Shown piece by piece: positions 44,807 through 52,644 of a stretch of DNA of 64,000 nt. Each line of letters starts with the position of its first letter. Position 1 is the first letter of the stretch. Under the pieces are notes generated by a model that saw only the letters and a program-made list of their open reading frames with translations, had not been told where the DNA came from and made no database searches. Location: assembly GCF_016595235.1 (NCBI RefSeq), contig NZ_JAENHL010000008.1:1448624-1512623 (forward strand), given 5' to 3'. The position numbers were made by a program, and so were the translations under genes. This DNA is from Taklimakanibacter albus. Lineage in GTDB: Bacteria > Pseudomonadota > Alphaproteobacteria > Rhizobiales > Aestuariivirgaceae.

Positions 44807-45820
44807 ATGCTGAAGTCTTTCAGAACACTTGTTTTATGCCTCGGCACCGCGTGGGCGGCCATCAGCCTCGCCGGCGCGCCGGCGGAGGCCGGCGTCGGCA
44901 ATCCGCAAAAAGTGACCTGCATGTATCCGGTCTGGGTCGGCTTCGGGCCGGTCCATCTCGCCAATGAGCTCGGCTACTTCAAGGAAGAAGGCATCGAGGT
45001 CGAAGAGATCCTCGATGACGACATGCCCAACGCCGTGGCGGCCATGGAGCGCGGCGATATCGACTGCTATCTGCGCACCGTCGGTGAATATCAGGGGCTC
45101 GGCCGGCGCAAGGAAACGCAAGGCATCATCATCGGCACGATCGATCTGTCGACCGGCGGCGATGGCTGGGCGGCCGACCAGTCGATCAAGTCGGTCTGCG
45201 ATCTCAAGGGCAAGACCATCGCGGTCGAGCCGAACCTGCCGGCGCGCCTCATCATGCAGATGGCGCTCAAGAAGGAATGCAATCTGTCGATCAAGGACAC
45301 GACGCTGACCGATATCGCGGCGGCGGATGCGATCGGCGTGTTCAGCGACCCCAAGGTGGCGGCGATCGGCACCTATGAGCCGGTGCTGAGCCAGGTCGTC
45401 ATCGCGCATAAGGAGCGCGGCGCCCATATCCTCACCTCGTCCAAGGACCAGAAAGACCTGATCCTCGACATCGTGATGGCGCATACGGGTGAGCTGAAGG
45501 CCAACCCGGACAAATATGTGAAGTTCCTGCGCGCGGTCTATCGCGCCGTCGACTATTTCAACGCCAATCAGGAAGCAGCGATCCCGATCATCGCCAAGCA
45601 CTTCTCGATCACGCCCGACGACTTCAAGGCGACGCTGCCGAATTTCCGCTACACGCCGCTCGCCGAATCGAAAGACTTCATCGGCTCGGTCGACAAGGAA
45701 GGCCGCGTCTATGAGATCTTCAAGGAGACGATGGATCTCAATCTCGAATTCGGCTCTTCCGACGTGAAGCTCCTGCCGGAAGACCATATCGACCGGACGA
45801 TCGTCAACCAGGTCAAATGA
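44807..45820 (+). CDS. NitT/TauT-type ABC substrate-binding protein
   Basis: The 337-residue periplasmic protein (NMT1/SsuA type) has a signal peptide ending near APAEAG. Mature motifs are WVGFGPVHLANELGYFKEEG and a KGKTIAVEPNLPARLIMQMA ligand-binding segment. GGGAGAACGACC precedes the ATG. It overlaps the permease gene by 4 bp. Ligands of this class include sulfonates, pyrimidine precursors and nitrogenous compounds; the linked ureohydrolase suggests a guanidino or ureido compound. Confidence 0.9.
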   Translation: MLKSFRTLVLCLGTAWAAISLAGAPAEAGVGNPQKVTCMYPVWVGFGPVHLANELGYFKEEGIEVEEILDDDMPNAVAAMERGDIDCYLRTVGEYQGLGRRKETQGIIIGTIDLSTGGDGWAADQSIKSVCDLKGKTIAVEPNLPARLIMQMALKKECNLSIKDTTLTDIAAADAIGVFSDPKVAAIGTYEPVLSQVVIAHKERGAHILTSSKDQKDLILDIVMAHTGELKANPDKYVKFLRAVYRAVDYFNANQEAAIPIIAKHFSITPDDFKATLPNFRYTPLAESKDFIGSVDKEGRVYEIFKETMDLNLEFGSSDVKLLPEDHIDRTIVNQVK

Positions 45821-46680
45821 GCAGCGCGACCGTGGCGAGCGAGGAAGCCAGAAAGCCGGCGGCGGAGCGCAATGCAGCTCCGCCGGCGCGCCGGCCGGCG
45901 TGGCGCGATGTCGTCACCTTCCGCGGACCACCGCAGCCGGGGCTTGAATTGTGGCTCAGCATCGCCGCCTTCCTGGCAGTGCTGGGCGCCTGGGCACTCG
46001 TTGCCGAAACCGGTCTCGTCCAGCCGCAGATCCTGCCGTCCCCCTTCGCTGTGGTGGCGGCCTGGGGCCGGCTCTTCGCCGACGGCTATATCGGCGATAT
46101 CGGCATCAGCGTCGGGCGCGTCTGGGCGGCCTTCCTCGCTTCCGCCCTCATCGCCATCCCGCTCGGCATCCTGATGAGCGGCTATCGCGCCATCACCGCT
46201 CTGCTCGAACCGATCATCGATTTCGTGCGCTATCTGCCCGTACCGGCGCTGGTGCCGCTCACCTTGATCTGGCTCGGCATCGGCGAAGGCTCAAAGATCA
46301 CGCTTCTGTGGATCGGCACCTTCTTCCAGCTCATCCTGCTCGTCGCCGACGACGCAAGGCGAGTGCCGAAGGAATTCATCGAGACCGGGCGCACCCTCGG
46401 CGCCTCCGATTCGTCTTTGATGAAAGATGTCCTGTTGCGCGCCATGCTGCCCAATATGGTCGACAGCCTGCGCATCACGCTTGGCTGGTGCTGGACCTAT
46501 CTCATCGTCGCTGAGATCGTCGCCTCGAGCTCCGGCATCGGCTACGAATTGTGGACGGCGCGGCGCTACGGCAAATCACCGGAAGTCTTCGCCGGCATCC
46601 TCACCATCGGCATCATCGGCCTCGTTTCCGACCAGGCGATCCGCTATCTGCACCGGCGCTGGTTCCGGTATTTGCAATGA
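45817..46680 (+). CDS. NitT/TauT-type ABC permease
   Basis: The 287-residue permease begins with about 45 polar residues, then six helices. The EAA-like loop KEFIETGRTLGASDSSLMKD and LRITLGWCWTYLIVAEIVAS are typical of SsuC/TauC. The gene is separated from its ATPase by a 199-bp gap that holds a palindromic repeat. Confidence 0.92.
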   Translation: MSSATVASEEARKPAAERNAAPPARRPAWRDVVTFRGPPQPGLELWLSIAAFLAVLGAWALVAETGLVQPQILPSPFAVVAAWGRLFADGYIGDIGISVGRVWAAFLASALIAIPLGILMSGYRAITALLEPIIDFVRYLPVPALVPLTLIWLGIGEGSKITLLWIGTFFQLILLVADDARRVPKEFIETGRTLGASDSSLMKDVLLRAMLPNMVDSLRITLGWCWTYLIVAEIVASSSGIGYELWTARRYGKSPEVFAGILTIGIIGLVSDQAIRYLHRRWFRYLQ

Positions 46681-46712
46681 GGGGCTTGTACGAACCCGCC
46701 ACGGCGCTCTTG

Positions 46713-46861
46713 CCCTCGCCCCGCTTCAGCGGGGAGAGGGAGGGCCCCATTGCGCAGCAATGGGAGGGTGAGGGGCCTCGTCGTGATTGTCCCCGAGCCC
46801 CTCACCCTTCCCGTCGCTTCGCGACGGGCCCCTACCCTCTCCCCGCTTCGCGGGGCGAGGG
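46713..46861. repeat. Palindromic repeat (family A, copy 2) inside an operon
   Basis: CCCTCGCCCCGC (46713 on) and GCGGGGCGAGGG (46850-46861) form the outer arms. GGGTGAGGGGC (46766-46776) and GCCCCTCACCC (46797-46807) form a perfect inner pair. Two more small hairpins, CATTGC-GCA-GCAATG and CCCGTCGC-TTC-GCGACGGG, lie between. It is related to the element at 21590-21750. Confidence 0.8.
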
Positions 46862-46879
46862 TGAAAGAGGAGGCCACGC

Positions 46880-47671
46880 ATGAGCTTTATCCGCATCAGC
46901 GACGTCGCCAAGCAGTTCACCACACCTGATGGCGGCACCATTCCGGTGGTGCGGCCGCTTTCGCTCGACATCGAGGAAGGCGAGTTCGTCGTCTTCGTCG
47001 GGCCTTCGGGCTGCGGCAAGACCACCGTGATGCGCATGGTGGGCGGGCTCGAGACGCCGACGTCGGGCGAGATCTATCTCAAAGACAAGCTCGTCGAGGG
47101 ACCGAGCCGCGACAAGGGTATGGTGTTTCAGTCCTATTCGTCCTTTCCCTGGCTCACCGTGCTCGGCAATATCCGTTTCGGCCTCAAATACCGGAGCGAC
47201 ATCTCGGCGGCCGAGAAGGAAAAGATCGCCCGTCATTATCTCGATCTCGTCGGGCTGACGCCTTTCGCCGATTACACGATCAACCGCATATCGGGCGGCA
47301 TGCGCCAGCGCGTCGCCATCGCGCGCACGCTCGCCGCCAATCCGTTGGTGCTGCTGATGGACGAGCCCTTCGGCGCGCTCGACGCCTTGAGCCGCGAACG
47401 GCTGCAGCTCCAGCTCATGGATCTGCGCCGGGCCGAGCGCAAGACCGTCATCTTCGTCACCCATGACGTCGATGAAGCGGTGCTGCTCGCCGACCGCATT
47501 GTCGTCTTCTCGAAACGTCCCGCCCGTATCCTCGCCGATATTCCGGTCAGCGCCACGCTGCCCGAGAAGCGCGGGCTCGACATTCTCGATCATTCCGATT
47601 TCCGCAAGATCCGCCGCGACGTGCTGGCGCTGATCCGCAATGAAGAACGTAGCATGGAGGCAGCAGAATAA
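46880..47671 (+). CDS. NitT/TauT-type ABC ATP-binding protein
   Basis: The 263-residue ATPase has Walker A GPSGCGKTT near residue 41, the Q-loop MVFQSYSSFPWLTVLGNIRF, signature ISGGMRQRVAIARTLA, Walker B LVLLMDEPFGALD and the switch VTHDVDEAVLLADR. These are SsuB/TauB features. AGAGGAGG precedes the ATG. It completes the importer with the two preceding genes. Confidence 0.93.
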   Translation: MSFIRISDVAKQFTTPDGGTIPVVRPLSLDIEEGEFVVFVGPSGCGKTTVMRMVGGLETPTSGEIYLKDKLVEGPSRDKGMVFQSYSSFPWLTVLGNIRFGLKYRSDISAAEKEKIARHYLDLVGLTPFADYTINRISGGMRQRVAIARTLAANPLVLLMDEPFGALDALSRERLQLQLMDLRRAERKTVIFVTHDVDEAVLLADRIVVFSKRPARILADIPVSATLPEKRGLDILDHSDFRKIRRDVLALIRNEERSMEAAE

Positions 47672-48448
47672 ATGGGGGCTTTCGACTTCACAGGCAAAAA
47701 GGCGCTCGTGACCGGGGCCAGCCACGGCATAGGCTACGCCGTGGCTGAAGGTTTCGTGCGCGCCGGTGCGGAGGTGACGATCCTGTCGAGCACCGCCGAT
47801 ATCCAGGAGGCCGCCGGGCAGATGACGAAGGCCACCGGCAAGCCGGTCAGGGCCGAAATCTGCGACATCACCGATCGCGCGCAAGTACGCAAATCGGTCG
47901 GTGGGCTTGGACCGCTCGACATCCTGATCAACAATGCCGGGCTCGAGCGCCTCACCCCGATGTATGAGGAAGGCGATGAGGTCGAGGCGCTCTTCGCCCG
48001 CATCATCGAGATCAATCTCATCGGCACCTATTACGTCACGCGCCAGGCGCTGACCCAGATGCCGGCGGGCTCGAACATCATCATCACCGGCTCGGTCTGG
48101 TCGAAAAGCGCAGCACCCGAATTCGCCGCCTATGTGACGTCCAAGCACGGCAATCTCGGCTTCATGCGCGTCCTCGCCAAGGAGCTGGGTCCGCGCAATA
48201 TCCGGGTGAACGCGGTGTGTCCCGGCTGGGTGAAGACGCGCGCCGCGCTGCGCTCCCTGACCGAAGTCGCGGCGCATGCAGAGATCAGCGAAGACGAAAT
48301 GCTGAGCCAGATCCTGGCCGGCCAGGCGCTTCCCGGTCTCATGGAGCCCGATGACGTCGCCAATCTCTATCTGTTTCTGGCCTCCGACCTGGCGAAGAAC
48401 ATCACCGGGCAGGCCGTCAATGTCGATCGCGGCGAGGTGATGGCGTAA
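47672..48448 (+). CDS. SDR-family oxidoreductase
   Basis: The 258-residue SDR has TGASHGIG near residue 14, INNAG, the Ser in ITGSVWSKS and Tyr-Lys in YVTSK, and ends NITGQAVNVDRGEVMA. It starts directly after the ATPase stop and overlaps the next SDR by one base, so all are co-transcribed. The substrate is unknown. Confidence 0.88.
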   Translation: MGAFDFTGKKALVTGASHGIGYAVAEGFVRAGAEVTILSSTADIQEAAGQMTKATGKPVRAEICDITDRAQVRKSVGGLGPLDILINNAGLERLTPMYEEGDEVEALFARIIEINLIGTYYVTRQALTQMPAGSNIIITGSVWSKSAAPEFAAYVTSKHGNLGFMRVLAKELGPRNIRVNAVCPGWVKTRAALRSLTEVAAHAEISEDEMLSQILAGQALPGLMEPDDVANLYLFLASDLAKNITGQAVNVDRGEVMA

Positions 48449-49188
48449 TGGGCATGCTCAACGGAAAACACGCAGTCGTCACCGGCGGCGCCAGCGGCAT
48501 CGGCCGGGCGATCGCCTTCGCCTTCGCGAAGGAAGGCGGCACCGTCACCATCGCCGATTATGCGAGCGAGGCAAGCATTGCCGACGCCGTCAAGGCGGCG
48601 GGCAACGGCGCCCAAGGCCGGCGCGTCAATGTCGCGGATGAGAAGGACGTCGTCCAGCTCTTCGACGCGGTCGGCAAATCGGGCGGCATCGACATTCTCG
48701 TCAACTGCGCCGGCATCTTGGTCGAGAAGCCCCTGCTCGAAACCAGCGTCGCCGATTTCGACCGGCAAATCGGCGTCAACCTGAAGGGCGTCTTCCTGGT
48801 CGGACGCGAAGCGCTGCGGCTGATGGTGGCGCAGGACCGCGGCGGACGGGTGATCAATATCGCCTCCGAGCTTGCTTATCTCGGGCGCGAGAACTGCTCG
48901 CTTTATTGCGCCTCGAAAGGCGGTGTGCTGTCGATGACGCGGTCCTGGGCGCGCGAATTCGCCCCGAAGATTCTGGTCAACACGATCGCCCCCGGCCCGA
49001 CCGACACGCCGATGCTCGGCATCGAGCAGACCTCGGCCGAGACGCTGGCCCAGGAAACGAACAACCCGCTCGGCCGCCTCGGCCGGCCGGAAGAGATCGC
49101 CGCCGCGGCCCTCTTCCTCGCCGGGCCCGGCTCCACCTTCATGACCGGCCAATGCGTCAGCCCCAATGGCGGCGCGGCGATGTTCTAA
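48448..49188 (+). CDS. SDR-family oxidoreductase
   Basis: The 246-residue SDR has TGGASGIG near residue 12, VNCAG in place of NNAG, the Ser in NIASELAYLG and Tyr-Lys in LYCASK, and ends TGQCVSPNGGAAMF. Its start overlaps the preceding stop (TAATG). It is in the same operon as the ureohydrolase gene 21 bp downstream. Confidence 0.88.
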   Translation: MGMLNGKHAVVTGGASGIGRAIAFAFAKEGGTVTIADYASEASIADAVKAAGNGAQGRRVNVADEKDVVQLFDAVGKSGGIDILVNCAGILVEKPLLETSVADFDRQIGVNLKGVFLVGREALRLMVAQDRGGRVINIASELAYLGRENCSLYCASKGGVLSMTRSWAREFAPKILVNTIAPGPTDTPMLGIEQTSAETLAQETNNPLGRLGRPEEIAAAALFLAGPGSTFMTGQCVSPNGGAAMF

Positions 49189-49209
49189 AGCAGTAACGAG
49201 AGGCAGCAA

Positions 49210-50172
49210 ATGAACAAGAAACTCAGCAATGCGGATTTCCAGCCGCTCGATTCAGGCGTGGTGCCGCGCTTCGCCGGCCTGCCGACCTTCATGCGCCTGT
49301 CGATCGCGCGTCCCGAGGAGGTCGATATCGCGCTGGTCGGCATTCCCTTCGACGGCGGTACGACCAACCGCACCGGCGCCCGCCATGGCCCGCGCGAGGT
49401 CCGCAGCCAGTCGAGCCTGGTGCGCCGCGTCCATCATGTCACCGGCCTGTCGCCCTTCGACAAGGTCAAGGTCGGCGACTGCGGCGATGCGCCGATCAAC
49501 CCGCTCGATCTCATGGCGACGCTCGACAGCATCACCAGCTTCTACGCCGAAATTCACAAGGCCCGCGCGCGGCCGTTGACGGCGGGCGGGGATCATCTGA
49601 TCAGCCTGCCGATCCTGCGCGCGCTCGCGACCGACGGTCCGGTCGGCCTGATTCAATTCGACGCCCATTCCGACACCTATGACAGCTTCTTCGGCAGCCG
49701 CTTCAATCACGGCACGCCGTTCCGGCGCGCCATCGAGGAAGGCCTGATCGATCCCAAGCGCTTCATCCAGATCGGCATTCGCGGCGCCATTTCCGATGCT
49801 GCCAATTACGACTTCGCCCGCGAAGCCGGCGTGCGCATCGTCTTTATCGAGGAATTCGCCGAGCGCGGACCGAAATCGGTGATGAAGGAAGCGCGCGAGC
49901 TGGTCGGCAGCGGCCCGACCTATGTCACCTTCGATATCGACGCGCTCGATCCGTGCTTCGCCCCGGGCACCGGCACGCCCGAGATCGGCGGCATCACCAC
50001 GCGCGAGGCTCAAAGCATGGTGCGCATGCTGGACGGCATCGACATCATCGGCGCCGACATGGTCGAAGTCTCACCACCGCTCGATCCGACCGGCGCCACG
50101 GCGCTCGCCGGCGCGACGATGATGTTCGAGCTTCTCTGCGTCATGGCCAACAGCCCCGGCTTCAAATCATAG
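49210..50172 (+). CDS. Ureohydrolase (agmatinase/guanidinobutyrase type)
   Basis: The 320-residue enzyme has all manganese-binding motifs: GGDH (126-129), DAHSD (151-155) and FDIDALDP (241-248). GIPFDGGTTNRTGARHGPR near residue 44 is typical of the agmatinase/guanidinobutyrase/guanidinopropionase branch rather than arginase. It would release urea from a guanidino compound, leaving an amine or omega-amino acid. GAGAGG precedes the ATG. Its operon importer is the obvious supplier of the substrate. Confidence 0.92.
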   Translation: MNKKLSNADFQPLDSGVVPRFAGLPTFMRLSIARPEEVDIALVGIPFDGGTTNRTGARHGPREVRSQSSLVRRVHHVTGLSPFDKVKVGDCGDAPINPLDLMATLDSITSFYAEIHKARARPLTAGGDHLISLPILRALATDGPVGLIQFDAHSDTYDSFFGSRFNHGTPFRRAIEEGLIDPKRFIQIGIRGAISDAANYDFAREAGVRIVFIEEFAERGPKSVMKEARELVGSGPTYVTFDIDALDPCFAPGTGTPEIGGITTREAQSMVRMLDGIDIIGADMVEVSPPLDPTGATALAGATMMFELLCVMANSPGFKS

Positions 50173-50185
50173 AGGTGCGATAGCA

Positions 50186-51109
50186 ATGATCCGCAATCCC
50201 ATTCCCTGGCCCAATGGCGCCAAATGCGCCGCCTGCCTCACCTTCGACATGGATGCCGACAGCCTGATCCATGTCGACTATCCGACCGATGGCCATAACC
50301 GCGTCTCGGCCATCTCGATGCTGCGCTATGGGCCGACGGTCGCGGTGCCGCGCATCACCGACACCTATAAGCAGCTCGGCATCCGCCAGACCTTCTTCGT
50401 GCCGGCCTGGTGCATCGAGCAATATCCTGAAGCCGTCGAAGCCATTCTCAAAGGCGACAACGAGATCGGCCATCATTCCTATATCCACGAGAATCCGCTC
50501 GATCAGACGCGCGCCGACGAGGCGCACTGGCTCGATGTCGGCATCGAGGTGATCGAGCGCGCCACCGGCAAGAAGCCGCGCGGCTGGCGGGCCCCGCTCT
50601 ATAATTTCTCGGCCAATTCGATCGATCTCCTGCTCGAGCGCGGCTTCGTCTATGACGCCTCCCTGATGGGCGACGACATTCCCTATGTGATCAAGAGTCG
50701 GGTCGACGGGCGCACGTTGATCGAACTGCCGGCACATTGGGGTGTCGATGACTGGCCGCAATGGGTGCAGTCCTTCGATCTCCATTACATGATGCCGGTC
50801 AGGGCGCCGCGCCAAGGCTTCGAGATCTATAAGCAGGAGTTCGAGGCGGCTTATGAATATGGCGGCCTGTGGATGCCGGTCGTCCATCCCTTCGCCACCG
50901 GCCGTCTGGCGCGCTGGCATGTCTTCGCCGAGTTCCTGGAGAAGCTGGTCGCCCAGGGCGATGTCTGGTTCGCGCCTCTGGAAGAGATCGCTGCCCATGT
51001 GAAGACGCTCATCGACCAGGGCAAATATTCACCGCGCGTCGAGACGATCCCGCAATATGACGAGCCGATCGGGCGTGTCCTGCCGCGCGGGCGCCCGAGA
51101 GGGCGATGA
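50186..51109 (+). CDS. Polysaccharide deacetylase (NodB) family hydrolase
   Basis: The 307-residue protein has the metal-binding LTFDMDADS (Asp-Asp near residues 20-22) and GHHSYIHEN (His-His, near residue 94) of carbohydrate esterase family 4, plus RAPLYNFS. It has no signal peptide. Cytoplasmic members such as PuuE act on allantoin-like or imide substrates. It is the last gene of the LysR-controlled operon, 13 bp after the ureohydrolase gene, which supports a small nitrogenous substrate over a polysaccharide. Confidence 0.85.
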   Translation: MIRNPIPWPNGAKCAACLTFDMDADSLIHVDYPTDGHNRVSAISMLRYGPTVAVPRITDTYKQLGIRQTFFVPAWCIEQYPEAVEAILKGDNEIGHHSYIHENPLDQTRADEAHWLDVGIEVIERATGKKPRGWRAPLYNFSANSIDLLLERGFVYDASLMGDDIPYVIKSRVDGRTLIELPAHWGVDDWPQWVQSFDLHYMMPVRAPRQGFEIYKQEFEAAYEYGGLWMPVVHPFATGRLARWHVFAEFLEKLVAQGDVWFAPLEEIAAHVKTLIDQGKYSPRVETIPQYDEPIGRVLPRGRPRGR

Positions 51110-51126
51110 GAGGAGCTCGTCTATTC

Positions 51127-51236
51127 CCCTCACCCTGAGGTGCCCGGCGAAGCCGGGCCTCGAAGGGTCTCTCGCAACGAACTCACTCTATCCTGATGGA
51201 TGCTTCTCGCTGCGCTTGCACCTCAGCATGAGGGGT
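51127..51236. repeat. Palindromic repeat (family C, copy 2)
   Basis: CCTCACCCTGAGGTGCCCGG with GAAGCCGGGCCTCGAAGGG at one end, and CACTCTATCCTGATGGATGC through CACCTCAGCATGAGGGG (51184-51236) at the other, form a folded element. The second part matches the repeat at 43621-43676. Confidence 0.75.
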
Positions 51237-51266
51237 TTGGGGAAATGTACTCTTGCTGTCACGGAC

Positions 51267-51316
51267 GGGCGCGTGCCATGGGAAATACCAGGGCCACGCG
51301 CCCCGCTGTTGTTTTT
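51267..51316 (+). terminator. Predicted Rho-independent terminator
   Basis: GGGCGCGTG (51267-51275) and CACGCGCCC (51295-51303) pair perfectly and are followed by GCTGTTGTTTTT. It would end the operon finishing at 51109. Confidence 0.6.
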
Positions 51317-51330
51317 GAATTTCTGAAATT

Positions 51331-51407
51331 CCCTGCAGATCCCTGCTGATCCGCTGCTCTTCCCCTGCTAATCCGCTGCAGAAATTCCGCTGCTATTCCG
51401 CTGCTCT
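51331..51407. repeat. Phased CTGC short repeat
   Basis: Seven CTGC-centred units of the form TCCGCTGCTA occur with spacings of 10, 11, 11, 11, 14 and 11 bp in the convergent gap, right up to the hydrolase stop codon. The role is unknown. Confidence 0.6.
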
Positions 51408-52633
51408 CAGCGAAAGGCCAAGGTCCGCACCACATCGAGGAGCACATTGGCACCGGCCACGAGATCGGCATCGGGCGTCAGTTCCTTGGGATTGTGACTG
51501 ATGCCGCCAATACTTGGCACGAAGATCATCGCGGCGGGCGTGATGCGTGAGATCATCTGCGCGTCATGCCCGGCGCCCGAGGTCATGCGGCGCACCGAAT
51601 GGCCGCGCGCCTTCGCCGCCATCTCGATCTCAGCGACCAGGTCCTGGTCGAAGACGACGGGCTCGAAACGGGCAAGGCGCTCGACCGTGACCGTGATGCC
51701 TTCGAGCTTGGCCAGATGATCAGCCAACGCCTTTTCATGCGCCTTGAGGCTCGCCTCGTCGGGATCACGGAGATCGACGGTGAAGACGGCACGGGCCGGG
51801 ATGACATTGATGGCATTGGGCTCAAAAGCGATGGTGCCGACCGTCGCCACCGTGCCGGTCTTGGACGCTCTGGCGCGCGCCTGCAGGAAGGTGATCACCG
51901 ACGCGGCCGCGGCGCCGGCGTCGTGGCGCATCGTCATCGGCGTCGTGCCGGCATGATTGGCGACGCCGTCGAGTATGATGCGCTGCCAGGAAATGCCTTG
52001 CAGGTTTTCGACGGCCCCGATCGCCACGCCTTCGCGTTCCAGCACCGGTCCCTGCTCGATATGCAGCTCGATATAGGCGGCCGGCCGCGCGACTTCATCG
52101 CTGCCCGCATAACCGATACGCGCCAGCTCCTCGCCGAGGATCTTGCCGTCAGTGCCGCGCGCCGCCAGCGCCTCTTCCGGCGTTATGCCGCCGGCGAAGC
52201 AGAGCGAGCCCAGCATATCAGGTGAAAAACGTACGCCCTCCTCATTGGTGAAGGCGGCGACGACCACGGGTCGCTTCGGTGTGAGGCCCGCTTCCTTCAA
52301 GGTCGCCACCACTTCGAGCCCGGCCAGCACGCCATAACAGCCGTCATAGATGCCGGCATCGATCACCGTGTCGATATGCGAGCCCAGCATCAAAGGCGCC
52401 TCTTGCGCATTCTCGGGCTCGCTCCACAGCGCGAAGATATTGCCGATCCGGTCCACCTTGACCGCGAGGCCGGAGGCCTTGGCCCAGGCGACGAACCGGT
52501 CGCGGCCCAGCCTGTCGGCATCGGATGCGGCGAGCCGGATGAGCCGGCCTTCACCGTCACGGCCGATCTCGCCCAATTGCTTGAGGCGGGCCAGGAGACG
52601 GTCAGGGTCGATCGTGAGATTGGTGAGGGCCAT
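51407..52633 (-). CDS. M20-family hydrolase, allantoate amidohydrolase / N-carbamoyl-L-amino acid hydrolase type
   Basis: The 408-residue enzyme has GSHIDTVIDAGIYDGCYGVL near residue 83, AAFTNEEGVRF with the bridging Glu pair, YIELHIEQGPVLE, and the dimerisation segment GVANHAGTTPMTMRHDAG. These are features of the HyuC/AllC branch, which cleaves N-carbamoyl or ureido groups. It is the last gene in the minus-strand amino-acid importer operon, after the fused permease-ATPase. A ureido amino acid as substrate is an inference from context. Confidence 0.9.
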   Translation of the reverse strand: MALTNLTIDPDRLLARLKQLGEIGRDGEGRLIRLAASDADRLGRDRFVAWAKASGLAVKVDRIGNIFALWSEPENAQEAPLMLGSHIDTVIDAGIYDGCYGVLAGLEVVATLKEAGLTPKRPVVVAAFTNEEGVRFSPDMLGSLCFAGGITPEEALAARGTDGKILGEELARIGYAGSDEVARPAAYIELHIEQGPVLEREGVAIGAVENLQGISWQRIILDGVANHAGTTPMTMRHDAGAAAASVITFLQARARASKTGTVATVGTIAFEPNAINVIPARAVFTVDLRDPDEASLKAHEKALADHLAKLEGITVTVERLARFEPVVFDQDLVAEIEMAAKARGHSVRRMTSGAGHDAQMISRITPAAMIFVPSIGGISHNPKELTPDADLVAGANVLLDVVRTLAFR

Positions 52634-52644
52634 GCGCCATTCTC

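Noticed and set aside
51110-51406. A CRISPR-like array or small RNA gene in the convergent gap.
   Set aside because: The repeats are folded palindromes and short CTGC units without regular spacers. A small RNA is possible but has no specific support.
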